A stretch of 64,000 bases of DNA from JBBIRW01 sp037441565 (GTDB lineage: Bacteria; Desulfobacterota; JBBIRW01), in assembly GCA_037441565.1 (NCBI GenBank), contig JBBIRW010000004.1, positions 1-64,000 of the forward strand, in the 5' to 3' direction. Below the pieces are notes generated by a model that saw only the letters and a program-made list of their open reading frames with translations, had not been told where the DNA came from and did no database searches. Positions 17,487 through 27,486 of this stretch are shown here, in pieces. Each line of letters begins with the position of its first letter. Within the stretch, counting starts at the first letter, position 1. A program made the translations under genes and the position numbers.

Positions 17487-18241
17487 GATTTCTAATCTCC
17501 ATCGGAATTATTATTGCGTCAATCTCCTTTATTAGCTGTACTACCGATAGGGAACTCCTGAAGGAGCAGGCAAACCTCCATTACAGGACTGCCCTTTCAT
17601 ATATGATGCAAGCAGACTATACCACAGCATTAAGGGAGTTGCTGATAGCAGCGGAAAAGGACCCTGAAAATCAGTCAATTCAGTCAGCACTGGGTCTCAT
17701 ATACTACAACAAGGGTTTATACAGGGAGGCGGTAACGCACTACAAAAGGGCAATAGAACTGAATCCACGGTCAGCCGAGGCATCATCCATCCATAACAAT
17801 CTCGGTGTTGTGTATCTTGCTATCGGGGATTTCGACAGTGCTATTAGTGAATTTAAGAAGGCACTTGCAGATGTGCTTTATCCCACCCCGGAGATTGCAT
17901 ACAACAATATGGGATGGGCTTTTTATAAAAAGGGTCTTATCGAAAGGGCAATAGAAAATTATAAGATGGCTATAAAACAGAATCCCTCCTTTCCACAGGC
18001 AAGGAATAACCTTGGGATTGCACTTTTTGAAAAAGGAAGGCTTGAGGAAGCAGAGTCAGAGTTAAAGAAGGCCCTGGAGATATTTCCCGGATATACAGAA
18101 GCAAGATTTTATCTGGGAAAGGTATATCTGAAAATGGGACAGAAGAAAAAGGCACTCCAGGAGTTTGAATATATTGTGAGGGAATCGCCAGAAGGTGAGT
18201 ACAAAGCCCTCGCAAACCAGTATATTAAGGATCTTGAGTGA
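17483..18241 (+). CDS. TPR-repeat lipoprotein, PilF/MshN-like pilotin candidate
   Basis: 252 residues with a lipoprotein-type signal (hydrophobic ~4-17, then FISC as lipobox, Cys at ~19) and about six tetratricopeptide repeats from ~30 to 250 (for example ALGLIYYNKGLYREAVTHYKRA and NLGIALFEKGRLEEAESELKKA). PilF/PilW-type TPR lipoproteins help secretins assemble in the outer membrane, a role that fits its place at the end of the pilus locus. The start is GTG, overlapping the pilN stop as GTGA. No substrate can be read from the repeats. Confidence 0.82.
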   Translation: MRFLISIGIIIASISFISCTTDRELLKEQANLHYRTALSYMMQADYTTALRELLIAAEKDPENQSIQSALGLIYYNKGLYREAVTHYKRAIELNPRSAEASSIHNNLGVVYLAIGDFDSAISEFKKALADVLYPTPEIAYNNMGWAFYKKGLIERAIENYKMAIKQNPSFPQARNNLGIALFEKGRLEEAESELKKALEIFPGYTEARFYLGKVYLKMGQKKKALQEFEYIVRESPEGEYKALANQYIKDLE

Positions 18242-18999
18242 TTATGGAATCCTTCGGAAGTTATCTGAAAAGGGAACGGGAATTAAGGGGGATCAGTCTT
18301 GATGAAATAAGCAGTGCTACAAAGATCAGAAAATCCATCCTTGCTGCAATAGAAAATGATCGTGTGGATGAGCTTCCTCCAGAAGTATTTGTAATCGGAT
18401 TTATAAAGGCATATGCAAGGCATATCGGTCTTGATCCGGAAGATGTTATCACAAGATACAGGGGTTTTCAGAAGTTAGAAGAAGCTAAGGATGAAGATAT
18501 TATAACAGTTGAAAAGGATTTTGAGAGGAAGGAGCCATATTATGTCGTAAAATTTGTGGTTCTTGCCCTTCTTGTCATTACCGGATTAGGGCTTCTCATT
18601 TACAGAGAAATAATAAGGGATGACAGTGGCACAGTAGCAAAGCAGCCCCCGCCATCATCGATCATAAAGGAAGATATACTGAAATCAGAGGTCTCCACCC
18701 CTGAAAAACCCCGTACAGGGGATCAACCTTCCGTGGAAAAGGGAAAGGCAAAGTCTGAACCGTTGAAATTGACAATTGAGGCAGTGGAAAAAGCATGGGT
18801 GAGGGTTATTGTGGATGATGGAACACCCGCTGATGCCCTTCTTGAGCCTGGTGATGTGATCATCAAACATGCACAGAAGAAGTTCCTCCTTATTATTGGA
18901 AATGCTGGTGGTGTTAAGATCAGCTTGAACGATATCCTTCAGCCACCTGCCGGAAAAAGAGGGGAGATCGTGCGAATGAGCCTTCCTTCAAAGGATTGA
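18238..18999 (+). CDS. RodZ-like HTH/transmembrane protein
   Basis: 253 residues. An Xre-type helix-turn-helix (~8-75, SYLKRERELRGISLDEIS...TKIRKSILAAIEND) is followed by a basic/acidic linker, one membrane segment (~102-123), a proline-rich periplasmic stretch and a C-terminal DUF4115 beta domain (~178-250, KAWVRVIVDDG). This is the architecture of RodZ, which anchors MreB filaments. A GTG at 18238 has AAGGA six bases upstream; an ATG at 18244 is the alternative. It links the pilus block to recO and glyQS, and no mre genes are nearby. Confidence 0.8.
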   Translation: MIMESFGSYLKRERELRGISLDEISSATKIRKSILAAIENDRVDELPPEVFVIGFIKAYARHIGLDPEDVITRYRGFQKLEEAKDEDIITVEKDFERKEPYYVVKFVVLALLVITGLGLLIYREIIRDDSGTVAKQPPPSSIIKEDILKSEVSTPEKPRTGDQPSVEKGKAKSEPLKLTIEAVEKAWVRVIVDDGTPADALLEPGDVIIKHAQKKFLLIIGNAGGVKISLNDILQPPAGKRGEIVRMSLPSKD

Positions 19000-19009
19000 T
19001 ATACTGGAT

Positions 19010-19765
19010 ATGTCTCACAGAAGGACAGAGGCCATTGTACTGAGAAGAAGTCCCCATGGAGAGTCAGATATTATTATAAGATTCCTCACCAGGGACTTCG
19101 GGAAAGTAACAGCAATTGCAAAGGGTGGTAAGAGGAGTATGAGGAGGTTCATGGGAGGTTTTGAGCCTTTCTCCCATGTTAACCTTCAGATCTATGAAAG
19201 GGATGTTTCACGTATCGTGAGAGTTATTACATGTGAGATAATCGATAACTTTATCTCTCTAAGAGAGGATCTCAGGAAATTTTACACTGCAAGCTATATG
19301 GTTGAGCTTGTTGATTCACTGCTTCCAGAAAGGGAGAGGAACGATGCAGCATTTGAGCTTCTTTTAAATGTGCTGAGATTGTTTGCAAAGGAAGCTTTTA
19401 AACCATTCTCCCTCATGATTTTCGAATTGAAGATGCTGAGACTTTCGGGCTACAGACCCGTTATTGAGAGATGTTTGCGTTGTGGGAACAGGGATATATA
19501 CACTAAAAGAATCTTCTTTAATGCAGCAAAGGGTGGTGTTGTATGTGAGAAGTGTGTTAATGAAGGTGAGAACCTCCATCCCATCCATGCTGAGACTCTA
19601 AAAAGACTGCAGGATGCAATCAAAATGGATCCCTGTGATCTGATCCCTGATGTTTCTGAAGCTGTCCTTTATGAATGGGCAGGGATCCTTAAGGCACTGC
19701 TTATCTTTCATGCGGATCTATCAATAAGATCGATGAGGTTTGTATATCCAATTATTGACAATTAG
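19010..19765 (+). CDS. recO: DNA repair protein RecO
   Basis: 251 residues. The N-terminal OB-fold starts RTEAIVLRRSPHGESDIIIRF and continues with FGKVTAIAKGGKRS; the C-terminal part has the zinc-finger pairs CLRCGN...CEKC. RecO loads RecA onto SSB-coated DNA with RecF/RecR. It lies 10 bases after the RodZ-like gene and 45 bases before glyQ. Confidence 0.94.
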   Translation: MSHRRTEAIVLRRSPHGESDIIIRFLTRDFGKVTAIAKGGKRSMRRFMGGFEPFSHVNLQIYERDVSRIVRVITCEIIDNFISLREDLRKFYTASYMVELVDSLLPERERNDAAFELLLNVLRLFAKEAFKPFSLMIFELKMLRLSGYRPVIERCLRCGNRDIYTKRIFFNAAKGGVVCEKCVNEGENLHPIHAETLKRLQDAIKMDPCDLIPDVSEAVLYEWAGILKALLIFHADLSIRSMRFVYPIIDN

Positions 19766-19810
19766 CATAATAAATGGTAATTTCATCTAAAATTTTCCAA
19801 GGGGTGCAAC

Positions 19811-20683
19811 ATGGATTATCAGGACGTAGTTATTGCCCTTGAAAGGTTCTGGGCAGACAGAGGGTGTGTGATCCAGGAGCCCTACGATCTGGAGAAGGGG
19901 GCAGGAACAATGCATCCTGCAACCTTCCTGAGGGTTCTCGGGCCAGAGCCATGGAATGTCGCCTATGTTGAGCCTTCAAGGAGACCGAAGGACGGAAGAT
20001 ACGGGGAGAACCCCAACAGGCTCCAGCACTACTACCAGTTTCAGGTAATACTTAAACCCTCACCCATGGATATTCAGGAGATATACCTTGACAGCCTCAG
20101 GGCACTTGGTATTGATCCGCTTGATCACGATATAAGGTTTGTTGAGGACGACTGGGAATCTCCAACATTAGGGGCATGGGGGGTTGGATGGGAAGTATGG
20201 CTTGATGGAATGGAGATAACGCAGTTTACATATTTCCAGCAGGCAGGAGGGATCGATCTAAAACCTGTTTGTGGTGAGCTGACCTATGGGATTGAGAGAA
20301 TCGCCATGTACCTTCAGGGAATAGATAATATATTCGATCTGAGATGGGTGGGAAAAATCACATATGGTGATGTTCATTACAGGGGGGAGGTTGAGTTTTC
20401 CAGATACAATTTTGAGGAAGCTGATGTAGATATGCTCATTAAGCTTTTTGATATGTATGAAAAGGAAAGCATGAGGCTGATAGCAAAGGAGCTTGTCTGG
20501 CCTGCTTATGATTACTGTCTCAAATGTTCCCACACGTTCAACCTGCTTGATGCAAGGGGAGCATTGAGTCTTACTGAAAGGCAGAGATTTATTGGAAGGG
20601 TAAGAAACCTGGCAAAGATGTGTGCAGAGGGATACCTCAAGCAGAGGGCTGCAATGGGATATCCCTTCATGAATAAATTTTAA
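19811..20683 (+). CDS. glyQ: Glycyl-tRNA synthetase alpha subunit
   Basis: 290 residues, the standard length of the catalytic alpha chain of the tetrameric bacterial glycyl-tRNA synthetase. GAGTMHPATFLRVLGPEPWNV, PSRRPKDGRYGENPNRLQHY and DDWESPTLGAWG are family signatures. An AGGGGTG site lies before the ATG. glyS follows 43 bases later. Confidence 0.97.
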   Translation: MDYQDVVIALERFWADRGCVIQEPYDLEKGAGTMHPATFLRVLGPEPWNVAYVEPSRRPKDGRYGENPNRLQHYYQFQVILKPSPMDIQEIYLDSLRALGIDPLDHDIRFVEDDWESPTLGAWGVGWEVWLDGMEITQFTYFQQAGGIDLKPVCGELTYGIERIAMYLQGIDNIFDLRWVGKITYGDVHYRGEVEFSRYNFEEADVDMLIKLFDMYEKESMRLIAKELVWPAYDYCLKCSHTFNLLDARGALSLTERQRFIGRVRNLAKMCAEGYLKQRAAMGYPFMNKF

Positions 20684-20726
20684 CTCTTCATGCTCGATTT
20701 AGAAGTCAGGATAAAAAGGAGGTTTC

Positions 20727-22805
20727 ATGGGGAAGGAATTGATCCTTGAGATTGGAACGGAAGAAATACCCGCCCGATTTTTGCCGCCGGTTCTTAATGA
20801 GATAAAGGAGATTGCAAAAAGAGAGTTGGAGGAAAATAGGATCACATTTGGTGACATAATATCAATGGCAACACCAAGAAGAATTGTGCTGTGCGTAATT
20901 GATGTTTCTGAAAAGCAACTTGATACAAAAATGCAGATCCTTGGTCCTCCAAAGAAGGACGCTTTCAATTCTGATGGAAGTCCGACAAAGGCGGCACTTG
21001 GTTTTGCAAAATCCCAGAATGTTGATGTTTCAGAAATCAGGGTTGTAAAAACAGAAAAGGGTGAGTATGCGGCTATTGAAAAGGAGATAAAAGGTGAGGA
21101 TTCAAAAAAGGTCCTTGCTAATGTCCTTCCGAGAATCATCCTTTCCCTGAGTTTCCCTAAGACGATGAGATGGGCAGATCTGGATATAAGATTTGCAAGA
21201 CCCATACACTGGATTGTTGCACTCCTCGGCGGTGAGGTAATCGAATTTGAGCTGGGAAATGTGAAAAGCGGAAACAAGACCTTCGGTCACAGGTTCATGG
21301 CTCCTGGTCCAATTGAGGTAAAGGACTTTAACAGCTATAAGGAATCATTAAGGAAGGCATATGTTATAGTTGATCCCGAAGAAAGAAGGTCTATTATCCA
21401 GAAGGAGATTGATACACTTGCCAGAGAGGTTGGTGGTGAAATTTTAAAGGATGAGGAGCTCCTTGAAACAAATACATTTCTTGTGGAATACCCTGTTGCC
21501 CTGAGGGGCAAATTCAGTGATGAATATCTCTCCCTTCCAAAAGAAGTCCTTGTTAATGCAATGAAAGAGCATCAGAAATACTTTTCTGTTGTTGATAAAA
21601 ACGGGAATATACTCCCCTACTTTATTGCGATAAGCAACACAAGGGCAAGGGATATGAGTGTTGTTGTAACAGGAAATGAAAGGGTTCTCAAGGCAAGGCT
21701 CGCAGATGCAAAGTTCTTCTATGAGGACGATAAAAAATACCCTCTGGAGAAGAGGGTTGAGAGACTTAAGGGTATAATATTCCAGTCAAAGTTAGGAAGC
21801 ATTTACGATAAAGTCCTGAGGATTGAAGCACTTTCAGAATTCATAGCAGAAAGGGTCCATCCCGAATTGAAAAGCATTATAAAAAGGGCTGCTTATCTCT
21901 GCAAGGCCGATCTCGTCACACAGATGGTTGGTGAGTTCCCGAAGCTTCAGGGGATAATGGGAAGGGAATATGCACTTCTTCACGGAGAATCAAGGGATGT
22001 TGCTGATGCGATAAGGGAACACTATCTTCCCGTCTATGCGGGCGATATGCTTCCTGCAACTGATGCAGGCGCCATAATTGGAATTGCTGACAGGATGGAC
22101 AGCATTGTGGGGATTTTTGGTGTTGGTGAGGCACCAACAGGAGCAGCAGATCCATATGGATTAAGAAGGGCAGCGCTGGGAATTATTTATATCCTTCTTG
22201 ATAAGAAATATCGTCTTTCCATAAAAGAGTTAGTAGAGAGATCTATAGAGCTCTTCAATGGCAGGATAGAAAGACCGGCAAATGTCGTTAAGAATGAGGT
22301 TATTGAGTTTATAAAGATGAGGCAGAAATTCCATCTCCTCTCCCAGGGACTGAGCACTGATATAACGGATGCAGTCCTTGAAGCTTCCTATAATGATATC
22401 TATGATGCATCAGAAAGGGTTAAGGCATTGTCCGGTTTTAAAAATAGGGAGGATTTTCTGGAGATAGTTACGGCATTCAAAAGGGTTATAAACATGGTTC
22501 AGAATGCAAATCCCGCTGAGATTGGAAAGGAGATTGTTAAGAAGGATCTTCGGGAGGAAGCCGAAAAGAAGCTTTTTGAAGCATATACCTCCCTTTCAGA
22601 AAGGATGGATTATTTTATCGAGCGAAGGGATTATGAATCAGCCCTGCTTGAGCTTGTAAAGATTAAGGGTCCTGTGGATGCATTCTTTAACACCGTGCTT
22701 GTAATGTGCGATGATCTTGCATTGAGGGGAAACAGGCTTGCACTCCTGAGGGAATTATCAAAGGTTTTCCTGAGAATTGCAGATTTTTCAAGGATTGTGA
22801 CCTGA
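20727..22805 (+). CDS. glyS: Glycyl-tRNA synthetase beta subunit
   Basis: 692-residue beta chain, with LILEIGTEEIPARFLPPVL at the N-terminus, an HD-like central domain with ATPRRIVL, FPKTMRW and KEHQKYF, and a C-terminal tRNA-binding region. It pairs with glyQ to charge tRNA-Gly. AAAGGAGG precedes the ATG. Confidence 0.97.
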   Translation: MGKELILEIGTEEIPARFLPPVLNEIKEIAKRELEENRITFGDIISMATPRRIVLCVIDVSEKQLDTKMQILGPPKKDAFNSDGSPTKAALGFAKSQNVDVSEIRVVKTEKGEYAAIEKEIKGEDSKKVLANVLPRIILSLSFPKTMRWADLDIRFARPIHWIVALLGGEVIEFELGNVKSGNKTFGHRFMAPGPIEVKDFNSYKESLRKAYVIVDPEERRSIIQKEIDTLAREVGGEILKDEELLETNTFLVEYPVALRGKFSDEYLSLPKEVLVNAMKEHQKYFSVVDKNGNILPYFIAISNTRARDMSVVVTGNERVLKARLADAKFFYEDDKKYPLEKRVERLKGIIFQSKLGSIYDKVLRIEALSEFIAERVHPELKSIIKRAAYLCKADLVTQMVGEFPKLQGIMGREYALLHGESRDVADAIREHYLPVYAGDMLPATDAGAIIGIADRMDSIVGIFGVGEAPTGAADPYGLRRAALGIIYILLDKKYRLSIKELVERSIELFNGRIERPANVVKNEVIEFIKMRQKFHLLSQGLSTDITDAVLEASYNDIYDASERVKALSGFKNREDFLEIVTAFKRVINMVQNANPAEIGKEIVKKDLREEAEKKLFEAYTSLSERMDYFIERRDYESALLELVKIKGPVDAFFNTVLVMCDDLALRGNRLALLRELSKVFLRIADFSRIVT

Positions 22806-22853
22806 TCTATTCAAAAAGCACATATCCCTTTACTGATAATGCTTTAAGGAAAT

Positions 22854-22865
22854 ACAATATATTGT
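22854..22865. promoter_or_regulatory. 12-bp palindrome in the smc leader region
   Basis: ACAATATATTGT is a perfect 12-bp palindrome in the 143-base gap between glyS and smc. AGCAC (22817-22821) and GTGCT (22864-22868) form an additional flanking inverted pair. It could be an operator or chance in AT-rich DNA; no clear sigma70 promoter with 16-18 base spacing was found in this gap. Confidence 0.25.
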
Positions 22866-22948
22866 GCTGTTATATTTTTTAGCCTCATCCTATTGTATTT
22901 TCTCTTTACTTTATTTTTTCAATATGATAATAATTAAAGCGCTTGTAA

Positions 22949-25900
22949 ATGAAAATAAAACTCATTGAACTGATCGGATTCAAATCATTTCCCGAAAGAA
23001 CCGTTATACATGTCCTTCCCGGGATAACAGCAATAGTTGGACCCAATGGATGTGGCAAGAGTAATATTGTTGATGCAATAAGATGGGCCCTCGGGGAGCA
23101 GAGCCTTTCCCCCCTTCGCGGGAAAACAATAGACGATATCATATTTTGTGGTAGCGATTCAAAAAAACCTCTTGGTATGGCGGAGGTTAGTGTAGTGTTT
23201 ATAAATGATGGTTCTGCCCCACCCCCATATGCGAATTACAGCGAGATAGAAATCTGCAGAAGGGTTTATAGATCGGGAGAAAGTGAATATTTTATCAATC
23301 GTATACCCTGTCGGCTTAAGGATATAACAGAGTTGTTTATGGATACAGGTGCTGGTGCAAAGGCTTACGCGATAATTGAGCAGGGCAGGATAGGCTCAAT
23401 CCTTAATGCAAGACCGGATGAACTCAGGAATTTTATAGATGAGGTTGCTGGAATAAGTAAATACAGGTTAAGAAAGAAGGCAGCATTAAAGAGAATGGAG
23501 GCAACCTCATCAAACCTACAGCGCGTGAAGGATATACTGGGAGAGATAAAAAGACAGCTTAATTCACTGGAAAGACAGGCAAAAAGGGCGGAGAGGTATA
23601 GAAGGCTGAGGGATGAGTTGAGAGAACTTGACCTCATGATTTCTTCTACCCTATACAGAAGAATGAAAAATCAGTATGAGGAACTCAGGAAGATTCTTTT
23701 ACCTTTGAAGGAAAAACAGGGAATGATTTTACTCAAGATTTCTGAAGATGAGGCAAGGGTAGAGGAAAGAAGATTAACATCCATTGAACTTGAGAAGGAG
23801 ATAATGGAAATACAGAAACTATTAAATAAAACAAAGGAGAGGATATCAGCACTTGACAGAAATATGCTGATTGCGATTGAAAAAATTAACAATCTCAGGG
23901 GACAGCATATTCGTCTGAAGGAGGAAGCGGGGTTTATACAACTTCAATTGAAGGAACTATCAGATGAAGTAACAAGCCTTAAATCGAAAAAAATGGAGTT
24001 AAAGCAAAAATATGAAGAGGAGTTATCACAATTTATCTCTGATGAGGGAGTACTTGAAGGGATTAGATCAAGGCATCAGGTTATTGTCGAGGAGATAGAA
24101 AGAAACAAGGACAGGCTCATTCAGTTACTTGTTGAGATTACGGGCATTGGAAATTCCATCCAGTCAATTGAAAAGAAAAAGGAGATGCTGGCGGTAGAAA
24201 GGGAAAAGAGGAAAGCAGAGTACTTGAGGGAAAGCAGGAATCGTATGGAGTTGGAAAACAGGGAGGCAGAGATAAAGAGAACTATAGAAGAGCTGGACAG
24301 TGATATATCTTCAAAGCAGATTGAACAGGAAGAGCGGAGGAGAAAGCTCGAGATTTTGCGAAAGAAATTTGACGATATATACTCAAACCTGCGTGGTTTT
24401 CAGGAAAAAAGGGAAAGGTTAGAGGCAAGGCTGGGTGCACTTAGAGAGATTCAGAAAAATTATGAGGGATTAAAGGGTGGTATAAAGGATGTCATGATGG
24501 CAAAGGGTGAGAATTTGAATGGAATCAGGGAACTTGTTGCTGACATATTTGATGCAGATCCCCGTTATCTGAGATGTATTGAATCCGTTCTCGGGGAAAG
24601 GGTGCAGTCTATAATTGTAAATGGGTTTGAGGACTGCATCTCTGCACTTAGGTATATCAAGGAAAGAGGCAAGGGAAGGTTGACATTTATACCACTTTCA
24701 TTGAGAAGTGATGCAAACGAGGTGGAACTATCTTATGAAGAAGGTCTGAAGGGCCCACTTATAAATTTTGTAAAGGTGAAGGAAGAGTATGAGGATTTAG
24801 GAAGAAAGCTGCTCGAAGGTGTGTTACTTGTTGAATCTTTTGATGTTGCTTACAAATTATGGAAGAAGAGAGAGGGGGATTTTACATTTGTTACGGATGA
24901 TGGTGATGTTATTTATCCATCAGGAATAGTCACTGGTGGTTATGGGGAAGAGGGTGTAATGGAGTATATAAGGAGAAGGGGTGAGATCAGGGAGCTTGAG
25001 AAGATGATCGAGATGGTAAAGCGTGAAGAGGAAAAGGAAGCAGAAAATCTTGAGGCCTTAAAGGGGGAGCTTGAGTCAATAGAAATTCAGCTTAATGAAG
25101 CCAGCAACTCTCTGGAAAAGATCCAAAAATTACTCAATGAAAATAGAAGGGATCTTGAGAACTATACGCAGCGGATAGCAAATCTCAATCTGAAATTACA
25201 GGTGCTTGAGAAAGAAATAAACTATATAGAAAAAGAGCAATCCACGTTGATAGATGAAATGGGAAAGCTTGAGGATGAGCGAAGTAGGCTTGAGGAAGAA
25301 AAGGCAGTGGTGGAATCGCTAATAAATAGACTTCAGGAAGAAGAAAAGATGACCAGGACAAAAATCGAGGAGACGGAAAAAGGAATCTCGGAGTTCAGGG
25401 CAAGGGCATTCTCACTAAATGAGATAATAGAAAAACTCAACGAGGATTTAAAAAAGGTAGAATCGAAGGAGATGAGGCTTAAGGATCTTTTAGCAACAAA
25501 GGAAAAGGAGGTGCTGGTTAAAGAGAATGAAGTGGGAGCAGCCGAAAGGGAGATCATGAATTGCGAAAAGGAAATCGCCCTCCTGAGAAGGGATATAGAA
25601 GAGATGGAAAAGAGACTGCGTGAGAAAAGGGAGGTTTATGAGGGGGTAACTGGATTTATAAAAGAAAGGGAGGAGAGAATAAGGGCACTTCGTGTTGAAC
25701 TTTCAGCAGTGGAAAAAGAGATCGGTGAGTATGAATATAAGTTAATGGAACTTCGTTTAAAGATGGAAAACATGATAGAACAGGTAAGGGATAAATATTC
25801 GGTCAACCTTGAAGGGCTAGAGTATGAGGTGATCAGGGATGAGGAACTTAATGAATTTATAAAAAGGCTGAATGAAAAAAAGGAGAGGATCAATGAGATA

Positions 25901-26491
25901 GGTGAGGTAAACATGGAATCGATACGAGAGTATGATGAGATAAAGCAGAGGTTTCTCTATATGACAAAACAGAAGGAAGATCTTGAGAATGCAATGAAGG
26001 ATTTAAATAGCACAATAGACAGGATCAACAGCATAACAAGGGAGAAGTTTATCGATACATTTAATAAGGTCAATGCAAAATTCAAAGAAGTTTTTATGAG
26101 ACTTTTTTCCGGTGGAAATGCTGAATTGATCCTTACCGATCCTCAGAATATACTTGACTCAGGCGTGGAAGCAGTTGTGCAACCTCCAGGCAAGAGACTT
26201 CAGAATATGAACCTCCTTTCAGGGGGTGAGAAGACACTTGCTGCAATAAGCCTTGTTTTTTCACTTTTTCTCACAAGACCCTCACCGTTCTGCATTCTCG
26301 ACGAGGTGGATGCACCCCTTGATGAAAGAAATCTTGAGAAATTTATTGCTTTTATAAAGGAATTATCCCGTAATATTCAGTTCATATTGGTAACCCATAA
26401 TCGCAGAACCATGGAGATTTCCGACTGCCTTTATGGTATAACAATGGAAAAACCTGGTATTTCACGGCTTGTTTCCGTAAGGCTCTCCTGA
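22949..26491 (+). CDS. smc: Chromosome segregation ATPase SMC
   Basis: 1180-residue SMC protein. Walker A is GPNGCGKS at 31-38; long coiled coils run ~165-500 and ~660-1010 around a hinge (~505-660, with GVVTGGY-like IVTGGYGEEG); the C-terminal ABC signature LSGGEKTLAAISLVF is near 1090 and Walker B CILDEVDAPLDE near 1115. SMC dimers with ScpA/ScpB organise and segregate chromosomes. ftsY follows after 8 bases, a coupling seen in several phyla. The ribosome site is weak. Confidence 0.97.
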   Translation: MKIKLIELIGFKSFPERTVIHVLPGITAIVGPNGCGKSNIVDAIRWALGEQSLSPLRGKTIDDIIFCGSDSKKPLGMAEVSVVFINDGSAPPPYANYSEIEICRRVYRSGESEYFINRIPCRLKDITELFMDTGAGAKAYAIIEQGRIGSILNARPDELRNFIDEVAGISKYRLRKKAALKRMEATSSNLQRVKDILGEIKRQLNSLERQAKRAERYRRLRDELRELDLMISSTLYRRMKNQYEELRKILLPLKEKQGMILLKISEDEARVEERRLTSIELEKEIMEIQKLLNKTKERISALDRNMLIAIEKINNLRGQHIRLKEEAGFIQLQLKELSDEVTSLKSKKMELKQKYEEELSQFISDEGVLEGIRSRHQVIVEEIERNKDRLIQLLVEITGIGNSIQSIEKKKEMLAVEREKRKAEYLRESRNRMELENREAEIKRTIEELDSDISSKQIEQEERRRKLEILRKKFDDIYSNLRGFQEKRERLEARLGALREIQKNYEGLKGGIKDVMMAKGENLNGIRELVADIFDADPRYLRCIESVLGERVQSIIVNGFEDCISALRYIKERGKGRLTFIPLSLRSDANEVELSYEEGLKGPLINFVKVKEEYEDLGRKLLEGVLLVESFDVAYKLWKKREGDFTFVTDDGDVIYPSGIVTGGYGEEGVMEYIRRRGEIRELEKMIEMVKREEEKEAENLEALKGELESIEIQLNEASNSLEKIQKLLNENRRDLENYTQRIANLNLKLQVLEKEINYIEKEQSTLIDEMGKLEDERSRLEEEKAVVESLINRLQEEEKMTRTKIEETEKGISEFRARAFSLNEIIEKLNEDLKKVESKEMRLKDLLATKEKEVLVKENEVGAAEREIMNCEKEIALLRRDIEEMEKRLREKREVYEGVTGFIKEREERIRALRVELSAVEKEIGEYEYKLMELRLKMENMIEQVRDKYSVNLEGLEYEVIRDEELNEFIKRLNEKKERINEIGEVNMESIREYDEIKQRFLYMTKQKEDLENAMKDLNSTIDRINSITREKFIDTFNKVNAKFKEVFMRLFSGGNAELILTDPQNILDSGVEAVVQPPGKRLQNMNLLSGGEKTLAAISLVFSLFLTRPSPFCILDEVDAPLDERNLEKFIAFIKELSRNIQFILVTHNRRTMEISDCLYGITMEKPGISRLVSVRLS

Positions 26492-26499
26492 TTATTAAT

Positions 26500-27408
26500 A
26501 TGGGCTTTTTTGAGAGGCTTAGAGAAAAACTTATAAAGACGCGTCAAGATCTTTCCTCCAGAATTAGCAATCTTTTTTCTGCAAAACCTGTGATAGATGA
26601 CGATTTCTTCTCCGAGCTTGAAGAGATACTCATTACTTCTGATATGAGCATAAAGGTTGTTGATACACTCCTTTCAGAGGCGAGGAAGGTTGTAAAGAGG
26701 GGTGAGCTGAAGACAGAAGAGGATCTGAGAAGATTCATGAAAGTGAAGATATCGCAAATACTTGCTCCATTTAAAGGAACCATTGATATTAATACCAAGC
26801 CATTTGTGATAATGGTTGTTGGTGTTAATGGGGTTGGAAAAACTACAACTATTGCAAAAATGGCAAAACGATTCATTGACGATAATAAAAGGGTTGTTAT
26901 TGCGGCTGCGGATACATTCAGGGCTGCTGCGATAGAACAACTGCAGATTCTTGGTAGAAGAGTGGGTTCTGAGGTTGTTGCACATCAGAGGGGTGTAGAT
27001 CCATCAGCAGTTGTTTTTGATTCGGTAAAGATGGCTCTCGCAAAAGGGTTTGATATCCTGATTGTGGATACAGCGGGAAGATTACATACAAAGATAAACC
27101 TCATGGAGGAGTTAAAGAAGGTAAAAAGGGTCCTCGGGAAAGATATAAATGGATCCCCCCATGAAATAATCCTTGTGCTTGATGCAACTACGGGACAAAA
27201 TGCCCTTCAACAGGCAAGGTCCTTTCACGATGCACTGGCAATTACAGGCATTATCGTTGCAAAACTCGATGGAACTGCTAAAGGAGGGATTCTCCTTACG
27301 ATAGCTGATGAACTGAAGATCCCCATCAAATATATAGGTGTGGGCGAAGGGCTGGATGATTTAAGGGATTTCGATCCTGTGGAGTTTGCAGAGGCCATCC
27401 TTGGTTAA
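26500..27408 (+). CDS. ftsY: Signal recognition particle receptor FtsY
   Basis: 302 residues: a four-helix N domain (~1-85) and a GTPase G domain with GVNGVGKTTTIAK (G1), DTFRAAAIEQL, DTAGRLH (G3) and TTGQNA/KLDGTAKGG (G4 and closing loop). The acidic A domain is absent, as in many non-enteric bacteria; the N-terminus GFFERLREKLIKTRQ supplies the membrane-targeting helix. It delivers SRP-ribosome complexes to SecYEG. Confidence 0.97.
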   Translation: MGFFERLREKLIKTRQDLSSRISNLFSAKPVIDDDFFSELEEILITSDMSIKVVDTLLSEARKVVKRGELKTEEDLRRFMKVKISQILAPFKGTIDINTKPFVIMVVGVNGVGKTTTIAKMAKRFIDDNKRVVIAAADTFRAAAIEQLQILGRRVGSEVVAHQRGVDPSAVVFDSVKMALAKGFDILIVDTAGRLHTKINLMEELKKVKRVLGKDINGSPHEIILVLDATTGQNALQQARSFHDALAITGIIVAKLDGTAKGGILLTIADELKIPIKYIGVGEGLDDLRDFDPVEFAEAILG

Positions 27409-27432
27409 TTCCTGAAAAATTTTTAAAACATA

Positions 27433-27460
27433 TTGACAATATATCTTAACCTAATATAAT
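27433..27460 (+). promoter_or_regulatory. Consensus sigma70 promoter of the hdr-glutamate synthase operon
   Basis: TTGACA (27433-27438) and TATAAT (27455-27460) are both perfect consensus hexamers separated by 16 bases in AT-rich DNA. Transcription would start near 27467, leaving an ~80-base leader before the hdrB-like gene at 27548. Confidence 0.85.
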
Positions 27461-27486
27461 TTTAGATTATGATTAAATTCTTTTAT

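Noticed and set aside
20699..21277. Long minus-strand open frame opposite glyS
   Set aside because: Composition is dominated by Ser, Phe and Ile with no domain; it is the antisense of a well-conserved glyS segment.
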